From Sweltsa coloradensis (taxonomy: Eukaryota; Arthropoda; Insecta; Plecoptera; Chloroperlidae): a DNA stretch of 64,000 bases. Positions 1-15,200 of the stretch are shown piece by piece (the first letter of the stretch is position 1; every line of letters begins with the position of its first letter). The position numbers and the translations under genes were made by a program. The notes under the pieces were generated by a model. That model saw nothing but the letters and a program-made list of their open reading frames with translations. It ran no database searches and was not told where the DNA came from. The stretch spans positions 62,001-126,000 of the forward strand of contig JAMZAV010001736.1 in NCBI GenBank assembly GCA_024449915.1, read 5' to 3'.

Positions 1-78
1 TTTAACAATGTAATGTAGTAATTTACATTGAAACACATAACTCTTAGTCAACTGTGTTCTCTAGTACTAATGACCTAC
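1..78 (-). other. CBP intron after exon 15 (partial)
   Basis: Donor GTAGGT at 78-73; the intron continues past the left edge. Nothing else recognisable. Confidence 0.8.
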
Positions 79-294
79 CTATTCCTCATTCCTGGTTTGA
101 CTTCGACAATCTTATCCGAGCTGGCAACTACCCGTATTGCAACCTCTCCAGCTCCTGCCTCCTTCTTTTTCAAAAAGTTGTTGACACGAGTCTCGATGTA
201 AGTTCCAAGTTTAGTGATCGGCAGTCGTTTCGCATTGAATTTGTTGTCTTTGCGTTTGGTACCTTTCTTTTTCAGGCAATTATCACAAACAAAC
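79..294 (-). CDS. CREBBP: CBP exon 15: PHD end and N-terminal start of the acetyltransferase region
   Basis: Acceptor TCTGTTATAG, donor GTAGGT. Encodes [20 protein letters not shown], then a linker and the start of the HAT fold ([20 protein letters not shown]). It matches human [20 protein letters not shown] and VVASSDKTVEVKPGM. It ends with AG of a split Arg codon; the next HAT exon lies off the left edge. The catalytic residues and CoA-binding loop are therefore not in the window. Confidence 0.96.
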
Positions 295-3200
295 CTATAA
301 CAGAGAAAACAACAATGTTAGCAATAATATGGAACCCCCTATTGCAAGCAGTGTAATTGCTTAACAGTAACACATAGGTAAATATTAGTCTTATGGACAT
401 TGATGTCCAAATAACAACTTGAACAGCATAACAAAAGTTGCAACAAAAAACTACCAATAAGCAAAAACTATAGGGGAGAAACTGGGACAACTCAATTCAA
501 TTAAATACACGTAATTGAAAACTTCATACAAATTTTGAACAATTTTGCTTGTGTGAAATTTGAGTAATATCTAATGCACTTCATGGAATTTATTATGCAC
601 GAGAAGAATAATTTAGTGTTACGTATATGGGCAATAATGGAGTACCAGTTAGTAGGGTACACACGTTTTCCAAAATGATACAAAGTACTAATCTTTTTAC
701 TAAAAACAATGTTTGCACGTGCCTATTTTTACTAGGATCATAGTAGGCCTATTGAATTTAGGAATAAAAATTTAATTGTGGTTTTAATGAACCCTACTTG
801 CTTAAGCACCATGCACGAGTTATGGAACGTAGCTACAAAATGCTGTTTAGGAATTAGGGATGACGACGATTAATCTTTAACCGATTATTTTTATAACCGG
901 TTACACGGGCAATAACCGATTATTTAAACAGCCATATTATGTGGCTATTGTATTCATTTGTATCTATCTAGTTTCTTTGTCTACGCGCTAGGCCTAGGCC
1001 TAAAGTTTATAGGCTCACAGCTTGTTCCCAGTTGTTCGGACGTGGATGACGATGTCGGCTGATACGCGCTGGCGACGCCTGCGATGGGCGGAGCTGAGCG
1101 TGACCGAGATTCTACTGCAGTGCTAGTTGGCCCGCTAGAGCACTCGCGCTCGTAATTCATGATTTTAAGCACTTTTTTTAATTAACCGATTAAAAACTTT
1201 TTTAAGGTTAATCGGTTAACTAAAACCTTAATCGATGTCATCCCTAGATTAAATGCATCTCAATTAATATGTGGTGTAAGAACTTACCCTTGAGGCCAGA
1301 TATTCTCCATGTGAAGACAACAGATTTGGTGAAGTTTCCGCCCACATTCCCCACACTCGACGAAAGGCTCCAATTCCAGGTGGTCATTTTTCATTTCCTT
1401 GAATTGATCTTTTTTAATTAACCTGCAACCAAAAGAACACTTTTCATTACATATTCTTTCATAGAGCATGATGGACATTGTTATAGAACATCAGTAAGAA
1501 GAACATTTTGTACACTGGCAACCAACTATTTGCTTGATGATTTGTATTGATTCTAAGAACTAAACTATCAATTACTTCCAGCAGCCTATTAGAACATAAA
1601 CTTACGTTTGTGGTTGTGTAGGGTCGTCACCTAGTGTAACGGTATCCCCGGGTATGTCATTGAAACACTTTTGGCAAAACGTGTACCTGCAAACAAACAT
1701 CATTGAGTGAATAAAATATGTCATCATTATAGTAAAAAAATATATATTAGGCATGCATCATTCTTTAGGATTTAGTTTAAATTCACAGAAAACACAATAT
1801 TATTAAGTAAATTTTGATACTGGGCCATACCACAACAAGGATACAATATTATGGTAGTGTGGAAGTAGCTTATACTAATCAATTGATATTAGGTTGAGGC
1901 TAGTAATTTTATGTTTTCTTTTATGTCCCAGCTTAATTATAAAAATTGAAAAAATATTAGGCACATGACAAGTTATAAGGTTGTACCCTTTTGAACATTC
2001 TACATGTCAAGATGATTAAAGGTGACAAAAATACTTTCTGTGACTTATAAAATGACAAAAACTGTTACTATACACAATGTATTGTTGGTGAGCTAGCTTG
2101 GATTTAAGAAAGCCAAAATAAGAAGGTGGCTTGTATTTCAAAGAATATAAACTAGAGATGGACCGATACCAGGATTTGCCGATACCGATACCACTTTTTT
2201 CCGAACCGATTCCGAAACCTATTTACTAGAATTACCTAGAAATTAAGATGTAACAATATAAGATTTAAGTTTTGAGTTGTCAACATATGTGAATTGGCTG
2301 AACTAAAGTTGAAGAAATGGTATCGGTATCGGCAAAATCTTCTGATACCGATTTTACCGATACCACTAGTATCGACCGATTCTCAATATCGGTATCGGTA
2401 TCTGTCCATCTCTAATAAATGTTGTTTTAAAACATGTAAATATTATAATTACATTTGTTTTGGTAAAAACAAATTGTTAATGATTTGAACAAGTTCAAGT
2501 GTAGACAGCCACAGAAATGAAGGCAAGTTTATAATAGCTTATCCACAAAAACATACCACAAAATATAATTAAGCGCAAGCACACTTAATTTGAAGCAATA
2601 AGCAAGTACACATTCTACTAAAAAGGTAACACTTTCTAAAAGAAATGAAGTTGTAGGTAGGAAAAATGCTCATTTTTACCAATATCAATAATTGATGCTT
2701 TCTGAAATACACATGAAAGGAAACTTAACACTTTCCTATCAAACCAAAGTATAATAATTTTTAGATTGGTTTTCAACCACTTATGAAGTTGATTTGATAC
2801 ACTATAATCGGTACTTACAAATGCATGTAACTATCTTCCTACTAACCGATTACTGATCAGGTGACAGTACCTCATTACGTAATAGCTAGGGATGTCAAAC
2901 CGTAAAAAAATTCATATTGATAATGGGACCGTAAAAAAAAAAAAAATTGTGATTGAAGGCATATTGTCAAATAGCATAGTTGGCAACATGTCAAACCTAA
3001 AATTATTTTATTAGTTTAGGAAAGAAAATGAAAGAAATCGGTCCACATTTAAACGAGTTTTGAGTAATTGGATGAGCGAAGCGAAGACTTCAATTTCACT
3101 CACCCCCCCCAAAAAATTTAGCTCTAGTATATATTTTTTCTGTTTGTTTGCTCTATACCGGCCAAACGGCATATGCAATCTTGTTGAAAATTGGAGAGGA

Positions 3201-6200
3201 CCTTCGAAATCTTTGAACTTAGACCTGCCACGTTTTTGGGTACAATCGAAGAAATATTTCTCATGAATATCGTACTTTTACGATTTGTTTCTATTTTTGG
3301 TGCAATATTTTTGTGACATTTGGGCCGATTCTGACCAAACGGGTGGGGCTACAACGTTCATATTTTACATGGACATTAAGGTTATAATGATGTAGCACCT
3401 TTTGAAAGAAAACGTATAAGTTAGCCAGAATCCAAAGAGATTAAAGGTTTTAATATAGGTTTTTTGAAGTGTATATATAATAACAATTAACAAGTAACAA
3501 TAGAAACTTGACAACAATCACCTACAATGCGTTCAAAAAGCACTTGCAAAAGTAAAGAGATCTCACGCAAACTAAAAACTTACAAAAAAGCTCATCCATC
3601 AACGCGACTAAAAAAAGCGTTCGCGAAGCGGCCTATTATTATGGGAATTGTATAATGTGTATGTAGTTGGATGCCCACTGAGCTTTGATACTGAGCCTAT
3701 CTACTATGTATGCAGCCGCTCCAGAAGATTCAATACTGTTGAAAATGTTTGTTCAAATCTCAATGTATTGCTCTTTTATAAAGTTGCATTTTGGTTTTAT
3801 GTTTACCACAAGCTACAATTTGAAACTATTTGTGATTTTGTAATCTCTTTCAATGAAGTGTTCAGAACATACACAAAAACATATGCCGGGTGCAAGTTCT
3901 TACGATGCATTTTCGGTGGCTGACCTGGCATAGCGACTTTTCGCAAGCAATTACTCGATTACCCATATCGTGATATCGTTATGCGATTATCTTTGAAATC
4001 CCTAGCAGTAACAGATGTATAAAATTTAGAGATTGAATTTCACATTATGCTAAAATGACTCGGATCCGCATTGAAGATCCGGTTCTTCTATTAGGCCCGC
4101 ATTAAAGGCAAAAAATGTGCAATTCCAAGCGGTCTATCACTGCGGAGCCCAATCGACTGATTCTAGGAGCGGCCTCTAACGAATCCTCCTATCAACCAAT
4201 CTACTGCCTAGCAGCTACAGCATAGCATCAGAAGGACCTTGAGTTACATCATACAGAACATTGTATTGCGCAAATGAAGCAAATTGTCGGCATTGGACGT
4301 ATAACATTTTGCAACGTAAGAAATCCTTCATAGGGAATTATTATCTAATGACTGAGGTATGGAATAAATATATAATGCACATTGTTGGGGCTTTCATTAA
4401 AAATCAAGTTAAAAAAATAATATGCTTAAATTGACCAATTAATATTTCATTAATATAGGTGCTAAAGTAGAGCTCCAATTTTACTATCCCTTCACTAACG
4501 ATTTACGGAGAGATATGGTATATTTTACAAGACCCTTGTATTTCTGTATATAAAACAAATATTAATTCTCACATATGGTAAGATTTCCCACAATAAAAGT
4601 GTTCACTAGTTTACTGTGCCCCGGTTTAACGACTTGTGAAGTTTGGAGAAAGATAAAGGTCTGTGGTTCAAAGATCCGCATTATTAAAAAGATCGCCACG
4701 GTCACACGTTCACTCCCGAACCTCAACCGACCGACTCGCTACATTTTTAGATTCTGGCAGCAGACTCATATCCGAATTCTGCCACTCAACATGTGAAGCG
4801 TTCCCTCCTCCACCCAGCAAAAAGCCAGCACTTGTAAATTGCCATTGCGTCATGTCGTTTTGCCATTACGATTTTTTTGCAGTTTCCTCAGTCGTAAAAT
4901 CAGAGTCCTACTGTAATAGATATATTATATATATATATCAGAATTTTTCACATTTTGGTCGATAGTTGGTATTTTTCATTGCTATATAATATACATGGTA
5001 TGCACTTTCAAATATAGTTCAAATACTACTGTATCCTATTTGAGCAACTATAAGGATTGATCAGAGATAGATAAATAACTTTTGTTTTGACGTGATGAAT
5101 TTAGGGTGATGGCAAGTACCTACATGGTGACTGCCACCTGAAAGTGCTATCTGTCCCCCCCCCAGCATCGCAGACATACGCAATGAGCCATCAAACACCT
5201 TGATAAACGAAGACCAGGTACCCGGATCCCAAAGGGTCTGGGTCAATAAAACTCTAAAATCAATTTTAACAACTTAAATATTGAACCACAAATATGAGTT
5301 ATAATAGGCCTAAACGTTAGTCAATGAAGTCTGGTATTTATGCTACTAAATGATGGATGCTAATAAATGATAGACCATATTATTGCTCCATCTTTGGCCT
5401 GGGACCCTAGCCTAGGCCAGGCAGGGCCTAATTGTAGAAGTTACTTTTCAAAATGCCTCGATTTTGAGCTCGCCTGCTAGGGACAATAGTTGGTTGGTAG
5501 TATAATGATTAGTCCATTTGGAATTTAAAAGTGTTGCAGGAATTACTAACAATTTTTCATATGTTGATCGTTTGAAAAATTCAAGCAGAGATTTGAATTT
5601 CTGCTCGCACAGCCCTACCCTCAAATTAACCTAAAAACAAATAATTACACCAACTAAACAATCATGTCCCATTATCAAATATCATGCAACAAAATTTACA
5701 ACACATATGTCTAAGGTACTGACATTGTCACACAGAACAGTAGTAGAATGGCACATAGAATATAAATATATATAAACACATAAAATATACTGTAGTAAAC
5801 CTTCGACTTTCACCTATGTGAGCTGAGTATACTTGATTACAGTAAACCCTTGTTAATAAAAAATGAGTTGGAATTTTATTAACCAATTTAAAATGAAGTG
5901 AGAAGTAAATCATTTTCCATTTCGTAAACAACCTTTCCCAAAGCTTCTTGAACCCCTAACGCCTCGCCTAGCCGACATCTACTGTCGAGTTCCCTTGTGT
6001 GTTAGAAGATAAACCAAGGATCTTCTTAGTGCTATTTCTGATATGATAAAGTATTATGATATGATTATCGATAAAAAATACTGATAGTAACATCAATAAT
6101 TTCGCGGTTTGCCGTGCTTAAAAATGCTGCGCTGTCGTATCAACGCGTTGAATGAATGTCGCAAGATGTACAAGTATAACGTTACACATGCGCTCACAGT

Positions 6201-9200
6201 TATCACTCTAGCGAGGCGAAACATCGCCCGCTGGCCGCTGCCATGCAGACAGCCGACCGCGATGAGTACGACTCGAGGTGTTGTGGCATAAAGTTCTCTC
6301 GCGTCAGTCTGCCCAATTATATTGAATTCGTGATGTTTCTTCCATCCAAAAAAAGACCTTTGCCATTACTAGTGATGCCGCCTAACAAGATGAGTCAAGT
6401 GTGGCAGTTTTTTTTATTGAAAGTAGATGATGAGGGGGTCGGTAGGAGATAAGACTGAGCTGAAATGTCGAGGAGATCTAGCTAGCCCTCTCGCTCGCTA
6501 GACGTGCGACCTTCGCCGGAGCGTATGGTCAAAACATGTAAAAGGTGGCACTCCATGCAAGTCAAGATCTTGTGTTACAATAAAGGCTTTGAAATTGAAA
6601 TTTAGCTCAAATTTTATTTTTACACATTCTAATGCTTAACCCGAACAATTTCTCGTATAAGTATTACAATTTTGCGTTTTCCCGCTTCCTATGCTAAATT
6701 TGGAATTTGATAATATGATATTCGATTTGAGTCTATGATATTGATATATTTTTATATGATTATCGATTCCATGCATCCGAAGCATGTTACTTTTAACTCT
6801 GTTGTATCAAAACTAAAAGAGGTAATAGTTCATATACTAAGGAGCAACGACGTATAAGATTAATTAGCAAATACAGAAAACCCATAAGGATTGTTATTCA
6901 GGATGGATTACAAAAAAAAAATATACAGTAAGGAAAATGGTCAAAACGGGTAACACATTTAAACAATGTAACATGCATAGATTTGTGCAACAATGATAAG
7001 CGGCCAGCTAGGCCACGCCACGGCTAGCGGGTAGGGACGTGCGGGGTTATATGACCCTTAAAATCACCGTTATCCAAGAACTTGACCAACTGGACTCATT
7101 AACACACGTGGCTCAATAAAACACAAGTAGTCGACAGCATCATCAATTAAAAAGAATTATCTTGCAATTCTCGGATAAGAATAACAAGGCTCTGAGAGAG
7201 CGCGAAGTATTGAGAATGTGTAGTGAAATGAGCAATGAGCTGGCCGGCCTGCAGTCGAGGCGGGGAGGAATGAACCGGTCTTCTAGGCAGCTGCTCCCGT
7301 CTGACAAAAGATTGCGCTGGCAGGAAGTAGTACTATATTGTTTGTCAGAGAGTGCTCATTACAGGCAAAAACGATCCCTTGGGGTAAATAAACATTGAAA
7401 ACACAACATTTTTTAACAATAGATCAAGGAAAATAATCTTTTGGGGAACGGTGGAAGTGGTAAATTTTAACATTGTTTCAATGGGACTTAGAAAAGATAT
7501 TAAATATAGCGGTCATAAAGGGAAAACAGAAGATGTGGGAACGATCTATAGGGATTTACTTAAATAAAACCTAAGTGGTGTTTTCCTTACAGTTAAGCAT
7601 TGCTATATAGTACAGTCAAACTAAATTTTCTGAAGGGTCAAGTAAAAAACTATGTCGTTAAAGTGAAAACTAGGCGTGTGCGAATAACCAAAATTTTGGT
7701 TCGGTTCGTAAAGTTTGGATCCGAACTGGTGCGCGAAAAATTGTAACAGACTTCGGTTTGGTTTTGGATAGTTTGAATTGCTCACGCAAACCTCGACTAC
7801 TAGCACGGAGCGTGCGGTACACAGCGCTATGACTAGATATGTGCAAAAATGGTTTTTTAAAGTTTAAAAATTTGCGCCTTCAAAATAAAAATTCGCGATT
7901 TGTCGCAATTTACCAAAAAAAAAACAATTTTCTCATGCACAACTTAAAAAAAAATCCAAGTTTCAGGATAATTTGATTGATTTTAATGGATTAAAAGAAA
8001 AACAAGCTCATGAGAGTGAAGTTCAGAATCAGTTACAAATTTAAGCTCAATTTCAGCCTTCAGTTTTCAAAGTTTCCGACAGTTTTTACCAGAATTAATT
8101 TTGTCTACCCGGCACCTCCACCAAATTTACGAAATTATGCATTTTTTATGCAACGTCTTTTGATAGCGTTGTATGACCCGGCACCTCCACCATATGTACC
8201 AGCCAATATTAATTTAATTTCGACTTCGACCCGGCACCTCCACCAAAACTTTGAATTTTTTTTATTTTTTCAAATTTCGTGACCTAATTCGCATTTAACC
8301 TTTTGACGAGTGAGTTAGCTGTCACCTTACTACACCCCTGGAGTGGATTATTTTTTACATTTAACAAAATCCTGTTTTTTGGTCATTCCTTACTAACTAG
8401 GCCTAGGCCTAGCACTTGAAAACCCAAATTAGGGCTACATCACTATTTGAATCATCAAAATTAAAAATTGTGGGGTCTAGTTTCGGGGGTTGACAGCACG
8501 TCTAGGCCTAGGCCTAGCCCTGGCTGTAGGCCTACGCCCACCTGTTGTAGCGGCAATGGGAGCTAGTCCCTACTTGACTTCTAAATCTTATTAGTATCAA
8601 AACAAATACTTCACTGTCTCTAATATCAGATTCATCTGTTTTATTTGTAGTTACCGTCGTAATTCCGTCTCCTAAATCAACAGGCCGGCGTTTGGCGGCC
8701 ACAATAACTCGCAAACACATCGTGATACTGTCAATTTCCATAAACACTCGCATTTAGTTATTTATTTACAATAAAGTTGGCAGCACTATACATCGCCTTA
8801 CATATAGTTCTTACTATTGTCGAGAGGTAACACTACACGTCTGTTTTAAAATTATCCAAAGAACTTGAAACGGAAAGACAACACACTCGAACACACAAGG
8901 CAAACGTATGAGATACGGGCGTACACCTGGCGCCATTTTTAAACTCCACGTATTAGATACGGGCGTACTCTACAAAATGTTAAGGATATAATTGCTAATT
9001 TCGCCACTAGTTCGCGGTATCAACTAAAATTTCGCGAATTGGAAATTGGTACCATTCAATCACAATTCATGAGATTCATGTGCAAACTGAATTTGAAGGG
9101 ATTATTGCAACTTTAAAAAAATTCGCAAATTTCGTTGTCACCATTTTTGCACATCTCTAGCTATGACGCTCGTGGTGTGCGCACCAGAGTCTGCGCAGAG

Positions 9201-12200
9201 CTCTAGGAGACTTTCCTTGAGTCGACAGCGCTACATTGATCGTTTTTCCCGAGTTTGACGACCACTGTTCGACTATCGATACAAAAACACGTCACACGAC
9301 CTTGAGACTGAAGGGATGTTTTATGCTTCTGTCCACACTGCCAACGACTGAAGTTACGCTATTTTGTAATATAATTGGGCTAGGAGCCTGTAGTTTCTCA
9401 CTTTCGGTATTATTCGAGGCAATTAGTATGCCTAATGTGCGTGGTAGTATTATTTGCAAGTGCAGCGCAATCGAAATACGACGTAAACTACGAATCGCTA
9501 TGACTGGTTTAACCTTACTTTTGCCGTGAACAGTTGCATTTTTAATCTGGCCTAGGCTAGGCTAGGACTAGGGCCTACGTTTTATTATCATGATTCCTAG
9601 TTACAAGTTATTACACAATTTACAATGTAAAGTGACTTAGAGCGGTAAAATATTAGAAAATGATGAAAGCTCTTAGTCTTATGTTGCTGTCCCTAGGTCT
9701 AGCCTTAGAGCCTAGGGTACCTAACCTTTCGAAGCGCGCGCTGTTCAAATATACGCATTTTGTTGTAAAATTGATGTTTTTATTTTCATCAACGCATAAG
9801 CCGCAGTCGGTTTTTGAAGGGATTAAATTTGGAAAAAAAGTGCGGCTTATATGCGTGTAAATACGGTATTCGCACATCCCTAGTGAAAACGTAATAACAT
9901 TTAACTTAAAAAAAAATCAAACATAAGCTTTCTAAGTAGGGCTACATACAGTTTATGGTGGAAAAATTTAAAAATATCACAGTTAACTAAATAAAGTGAA
10001 GGCCCAAAGCACAGTAAATAAATGTTGTCAATCTACTTACAAAGATTACACGCTGATTTTTCCAAAGCACCATTTTTTTTAAAACTCGCACTATTCCATT
10101 TAGCCAGCGACCAAATACAGACTACCCGCATGCCAGCTACAAGCTGCCTGAAGACATTGCGAAATCATACGGTGCATGCCGACCCTCATACTCAAGGAAA
10201 GCCCGTGGTTCACTTGCGTTCACTTCAGTTGTGCTTCGCATGCCGAGGCGTACATATCACATGGCCACCAGATACCATTAATTATGTTTAGGCGCACAAA
10301 TGTGTTCTTAACTGGAGGCAAGAAGTTTCTTCCCAATGTTAGCTTCAAGGCAAGAACAATGCCAACTGATAAGATGGGCCTACCGCGCAAGATAAACACT
10401 TTGCATCTAGAAAAAGATGGGTGGATGAAATGTTGTAGGTTGGCTGAAGATGTCCGAGTCTTGGAAAGGTGGTAGAAACAATGAGAAACAGCACGGGCAC
10501 CATAAGCGTGAAAAGGTGCTACCGGCGGACATCATTAACAATTATAAATTGCATTGTTCTTATGGAAAATGACCAGGACCACTCGTAATAATTTTGAGGT
10601 GAAAACGTCCAAGTGGTGATTGTGGAAACAAAGTTTGACTGCAATTAATTTCTCTAAATGGGTCAACACAAAATAGAAAATCTGTGAAAAATGAGTAACA
10701 CTTCATTTCCAAATTGAGAACCTACGATAGACCAACAAATCGATAATTAATTAATTATTTGCCTAATTTTTTTTTATATTATTTGTAAAGATCAAATGGA
10801 ATATTTGCTACCATCTACTGTGCAGATAAAAATAGGCAACTACACACAGGTTTCAACTAGAGATGATGACCGTTAAGATTGAACTGATTGAACTGATTAA
10901 CCGATCGTACAAAACGGTCTTTAATCGGTTAATTAAAAAAAAAACTTAAAATCATGTATTACGAGCGCGAGCGCTCTACTGGGGCAAACTACTGGGAGCA
11001 CGGAAGTAGAATCTCGTCACGCTTGGCTTTGCCCACCACAGGCGTCACCGGCGCATGTGTGTGCATCAGCCGACATTGTCGATAGGTCGACATCATGTCC
11101 CAACAGCTGAGTTAGGCTCTCGCAACTCTAAACCTAGGCCTAGCGTGCAGACAAAGAAACTAGTAGATAGGATAACAATGTTTCCACGAGTCCACGGAAA
11201 CTCACCGGACGAATGGTCATAAAGGTACGTAAAGGTCATTGTGCACTTTATTACAAAACAAAGGGATGTAATCAAACAACTGAATTTGCTAATTAATTGC
11301 TCCAGAAAGAACGAGTGCAAGTGTTACGATGTTACGAACAACATCCGTGAAGACGTGAACTAGATTAGGGTATTTGCTTTGGTGTTTGCACTTAAATTTG
11401 AAGGCTAATAATGAATTCTACGTGACGGAACAAATATTTATAAATATCTGGTAAATACGGCCGAGATAAAAACATTCCAGTGGAGTGAGAGAGCGCCATG
11501 CAATGCGCACAGAAGCAGCTGCTGCTCACTGCCACCGTACCCCCGGCCCGGCCGGAGCGGTAAGAGACAGAGAGCATAGCATCGGGGTTTAAATCATCTG
11601 TTATTGCCCGCATAACCGCTTACAAACATTAACTGGTCGTTAGCTGTTTAATGATTAACCGTCGTCATCCTTAATTTCAACTATGTAAACCTTTCCATTC
11701 AAATATTAGTAAACTCCATGCGGTCATATTTGTAGGCCAGTCCTAATTCCCACGCTAGAAACACTCATATGTACGCAACATTCCACCAATCTAGTATTCA
11801 AACATGCATGTCTGACAAGTAGGGGTGTGCGAGTAGCACATTTTGAATTCGAGTCGAGTATTCCTTTAGATACTCGAGTATTCATTTAAATTTTTTTATT
11901 TTTATTAGTAGGCCCCCTTGGAAAACAACGAGTTTTCTGTTGTAGACAATTAAAAAATACATTACTGTACTTGTAAATTGTAATAGACTATTGAGGCCTT
12001 CCTGCCCGTTGTGCTGGTAAATTTCAATAAAATTATAATTATACAGTATGGTATCTATCTATAGTTCCTGGCCCCATTGCAATACTGCTGCTATGTTTTA
12101 ATCCAAGAAAAATCCTCCAAATTTGCACTCGCATTATAATATTTGCGGTCTAGGCCTTGCCATTGCTATTTTAGCACATTTGAATATTCTTCGCCCTTGA

Positions 12201-15200
12201 ATGGAATGAGTTCCAGCGATGGCTGACAGAGCGTGCTGCGCGTCACGAGTGCGCTCTGGGTTCTTTTCGTTCCCGTCCAATAGCGTCGCTCGGCGAGTTT
12301 GACCTTCAAGCTTAGCGACAAAGCTAAGATGGAAGATTGGAGGAAGAAACATAAAATATGTAAAACTACGCCAACTACAATATAAAAACACGTAAAAAGT
12401 GCATAGATGGAATATTCACCGGCATTCTTTCTTTGCAATAGTTGATGGGAAATATTAGTGATACAGACGCAATGACACCAATAATTTGTTTTCTAAGCCG
12501 TGTAGGCTGAGGCCTATTCCCGGTTCCCGCATCCAAGTCTCCTTTGTTGTTTATCGTAATAATTTTGAAAGCACGCAGTCTCTAGGGCCAAGGCCTACTT
12601 TTTGCCGTCACAATTCACAAGTAGTAGGCCTAGGTTGTTATAAGCCTAGGCCTCTATATGTAGGCCTAGCCCCACTGTGATGATGGTTCTTTTCAGTTTT
12701 CATAGGATTTCATGTGTTTAAAACTCGACTCGATGTCGAGTATAAAAAAAACTCAAAAATACTCTACATTTCGAGTACTCGCACACCTCTACTGACAAGT
12801 GATGCCATTGAGTACACCGAAAAACGCTTTTATTCTGACCCTGCCGAGATGGATATTTTAACTTCTGGATTGATATCTATAAAACCGTCTCTAATAAGTT
12901 GAATTATACAACAGAAATTAAATAGGTAACATGAAAATAAAGAATCTCAGTATCACATAGATAACGTAATGTACACACATCATGACAATCAAAACACATG
13001 TTGTTAGAATGTTCCTATGAAGCCAAACCTACTTCAGATTCAGAGAAACTCTTGCAATGCAATGCTTTCCTCTCTAATATTATGCACATTGATATTAAGA
13101 CAGGCCTTTATGATTCAATGTTGTAACGTTCCTTCTAAAAAAACTAAGCATTTGCAATGAACAAGTCGATATGACTAATGATTAGTGCATCATGTATACT
13201 CATAGTTCTGCGAGATTTCTTGCAGCATAGGCCTAGCTTAGAAAATCAGATAGCAAATAAATACATAATACTAATAGGCCTAGGGTATCACAATAGCAAA
13301 AATTGAGTCTATAGAGGTCAATATTTAGAATGATAGGAATGGTTTAATGTTAACTAAAATCACCAATTTCTGGTTGAACTAAACATTTTAGTTTCCCGAT
13401 TTTCTATTTTATTTTTAACTACTGAACAGTTACAATACAAGTATTTTATTTGTTTGATGTATGTACAATGGAATACCTAACTCTAGCCAATGATTATACT
13501 ATCGCTATCCCATTGAGTGAACAATGCTCCCCACGACTGAATTTTAAAACACAAACTAATCCTGTCTAGAGGTCAAGGTCAAATGGCCAATCAACTCATA
13601 AGTGTGTTGTACCTAGCACTCAAGTCACTTCTTCTAGAAATCAAGACAATCAGATAGAACAAGGCTAACAATGATATACTAGAGAAAATAAACATTGCAA
13701 CCGTGTTACCATACCATGTCACAGTAGATATACAAGAATGATAAGCAAATATCAAACGGTGCCCTCAAAAACAAATCGAGATCAATGAAATCATTGCAAA
13801 AATACTATACGTGTGTAACAAACAATGCTTGTTCTTATAAAGGTAACACTATAATATACACTATATCGACAATAATAGTTTACTGATGACAATTACCCAG
13901 ACTGCAAGGTGTAACTTGGATTTCTTGATGAAGCTTGTTTGTAAGGCTGGGAAGGGGGGGCCTTGAAGGCGGCACACACTGACCTTAGAGAGAGCATGCA
14001 GGGTGAGAGTGAATCATTCAATACATTCCAAACACGTTATTTATATACAAGTATGCGGAATCAAGTTAAATCAAAATCCAATCCTAGTTACTCAAGATTA
14101 TGTCTTTGTTCGAAGTGCGTCAAAATATTCAATAAATTATCCAATAAATATCCAAGTTAAATTAACGAGGGTTTACTGTATAATAATATTTAGCCTAGTA
14201 CTTTTGACAATATTTAATTTAACACTGCTACAAAAATATTGATGAAAGAGTTAGTAGGAACAGACAAAAATTAGATTTTCTGATACTAAAATATTATAGG
14301 CATAGTGTCTAACGTCAAGGGTATTGCACATTGAAACAAATTCAGTCAAAATTAGTGCATAGTGACACAACCAAGTAGGTCGACAGCATGAAGTGAAAGC
14401 AAGCAAATAGGGCACAAAGACAACTTGTAAACAAAAACCAACACAACATACCTGTTTTGAAAACTATAATATTTAGCGTCTCGTGGAATGGTGCACAACT
14501 GCTTGCCGTAGCAGCAAAGAACCTGAGGATTAAACGTGTACTTCCGGCCACAGCAGTACCCTAACGCTTGCATTACTGGGTCGATCTCTTGTTCGAAAAC
14601 CTCGGACAGCTGAAACACGAGCATATGCATGTTAATCACTTGATCCCCAGCTTTAGTAGCAGTCAAGTTTTCACTCTCTAGGTCTACTGAGGTATATATG
14701 CTTGTTTGATAACATGTAGACAATTTATTTTTAAACGCTTGTTAATAATTTGGTACTGATACACAGTCATAAGTATAAGAGATATGTTTATGTCTCTTCT
14801 GTTGTGGTTTTTTAATTATTATATTGTTCAAACCCTTAGCTGTGAAATTGATTTTCAGAAGCTGTTCTTCCCCTGTGTAATACTTCTATTTACACTTGGG
14901 AGTTAATACGTACTATCATAACACAGTCATTTCTTAAGTATCACTAGAGGTAGTGAAAAATGGTGATAACGAAATTCGCGATTTTTTTTAAATGTCCTTT
15001 TTATTGCCTAAAATGTAATATTGTCGACGAATTACATCATTTAGAGATGGAAAAAACACATTTTGAAATCGCGAAATTCGCGAAATCTCGTGTATAGCGC
15101 GAAATAACGAACGAAATTGTAAGAAACTGGTCAAAACGCGAATTAAATCGCGAAATTGCACCGTTTAGAGTGCAAAATGTAAGGGATGGTGGAGGTGCCG

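Larger units (their letters stand above)
1687..14451 (-). other. CBP intron 12
   Basis: 12.8 kb. Recognised content: MITE 2153-2414, hAT-like element 2887-4004 with a family B insert, a nested hAT pair 7671-9882, hAT elements 10858-11673 and 11820-12791. Solo TE ends are seen at 5598-5615 (hAT-type GCACAGCCCTA), 5841-5860 (CAGTAAACCC, pogo-like) and 14160-14180 (inverted CAGTAAACCCTCGTTAAT). Stretches 1687-2150, 4005-7670, 9883-10857 and 12792-14450 otherwise hold AT-rich DNA without a recognised gene; 6060-6790 has repeated GATTATCGAT words and may be an old element. Confidence 0.75.

Noticed and set aside
855..1246. 8-bp target duplication for the family A short copy
   Set aside because: TTAGGAAT and GATTAAAT do not match; the element is kept only on its inverted ends and homology.
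10022..10475. Possible small gene with overlapping open frames
   Set aside because: Frames are short, no similarity recognised, and part of the area matches another intronic repeat.
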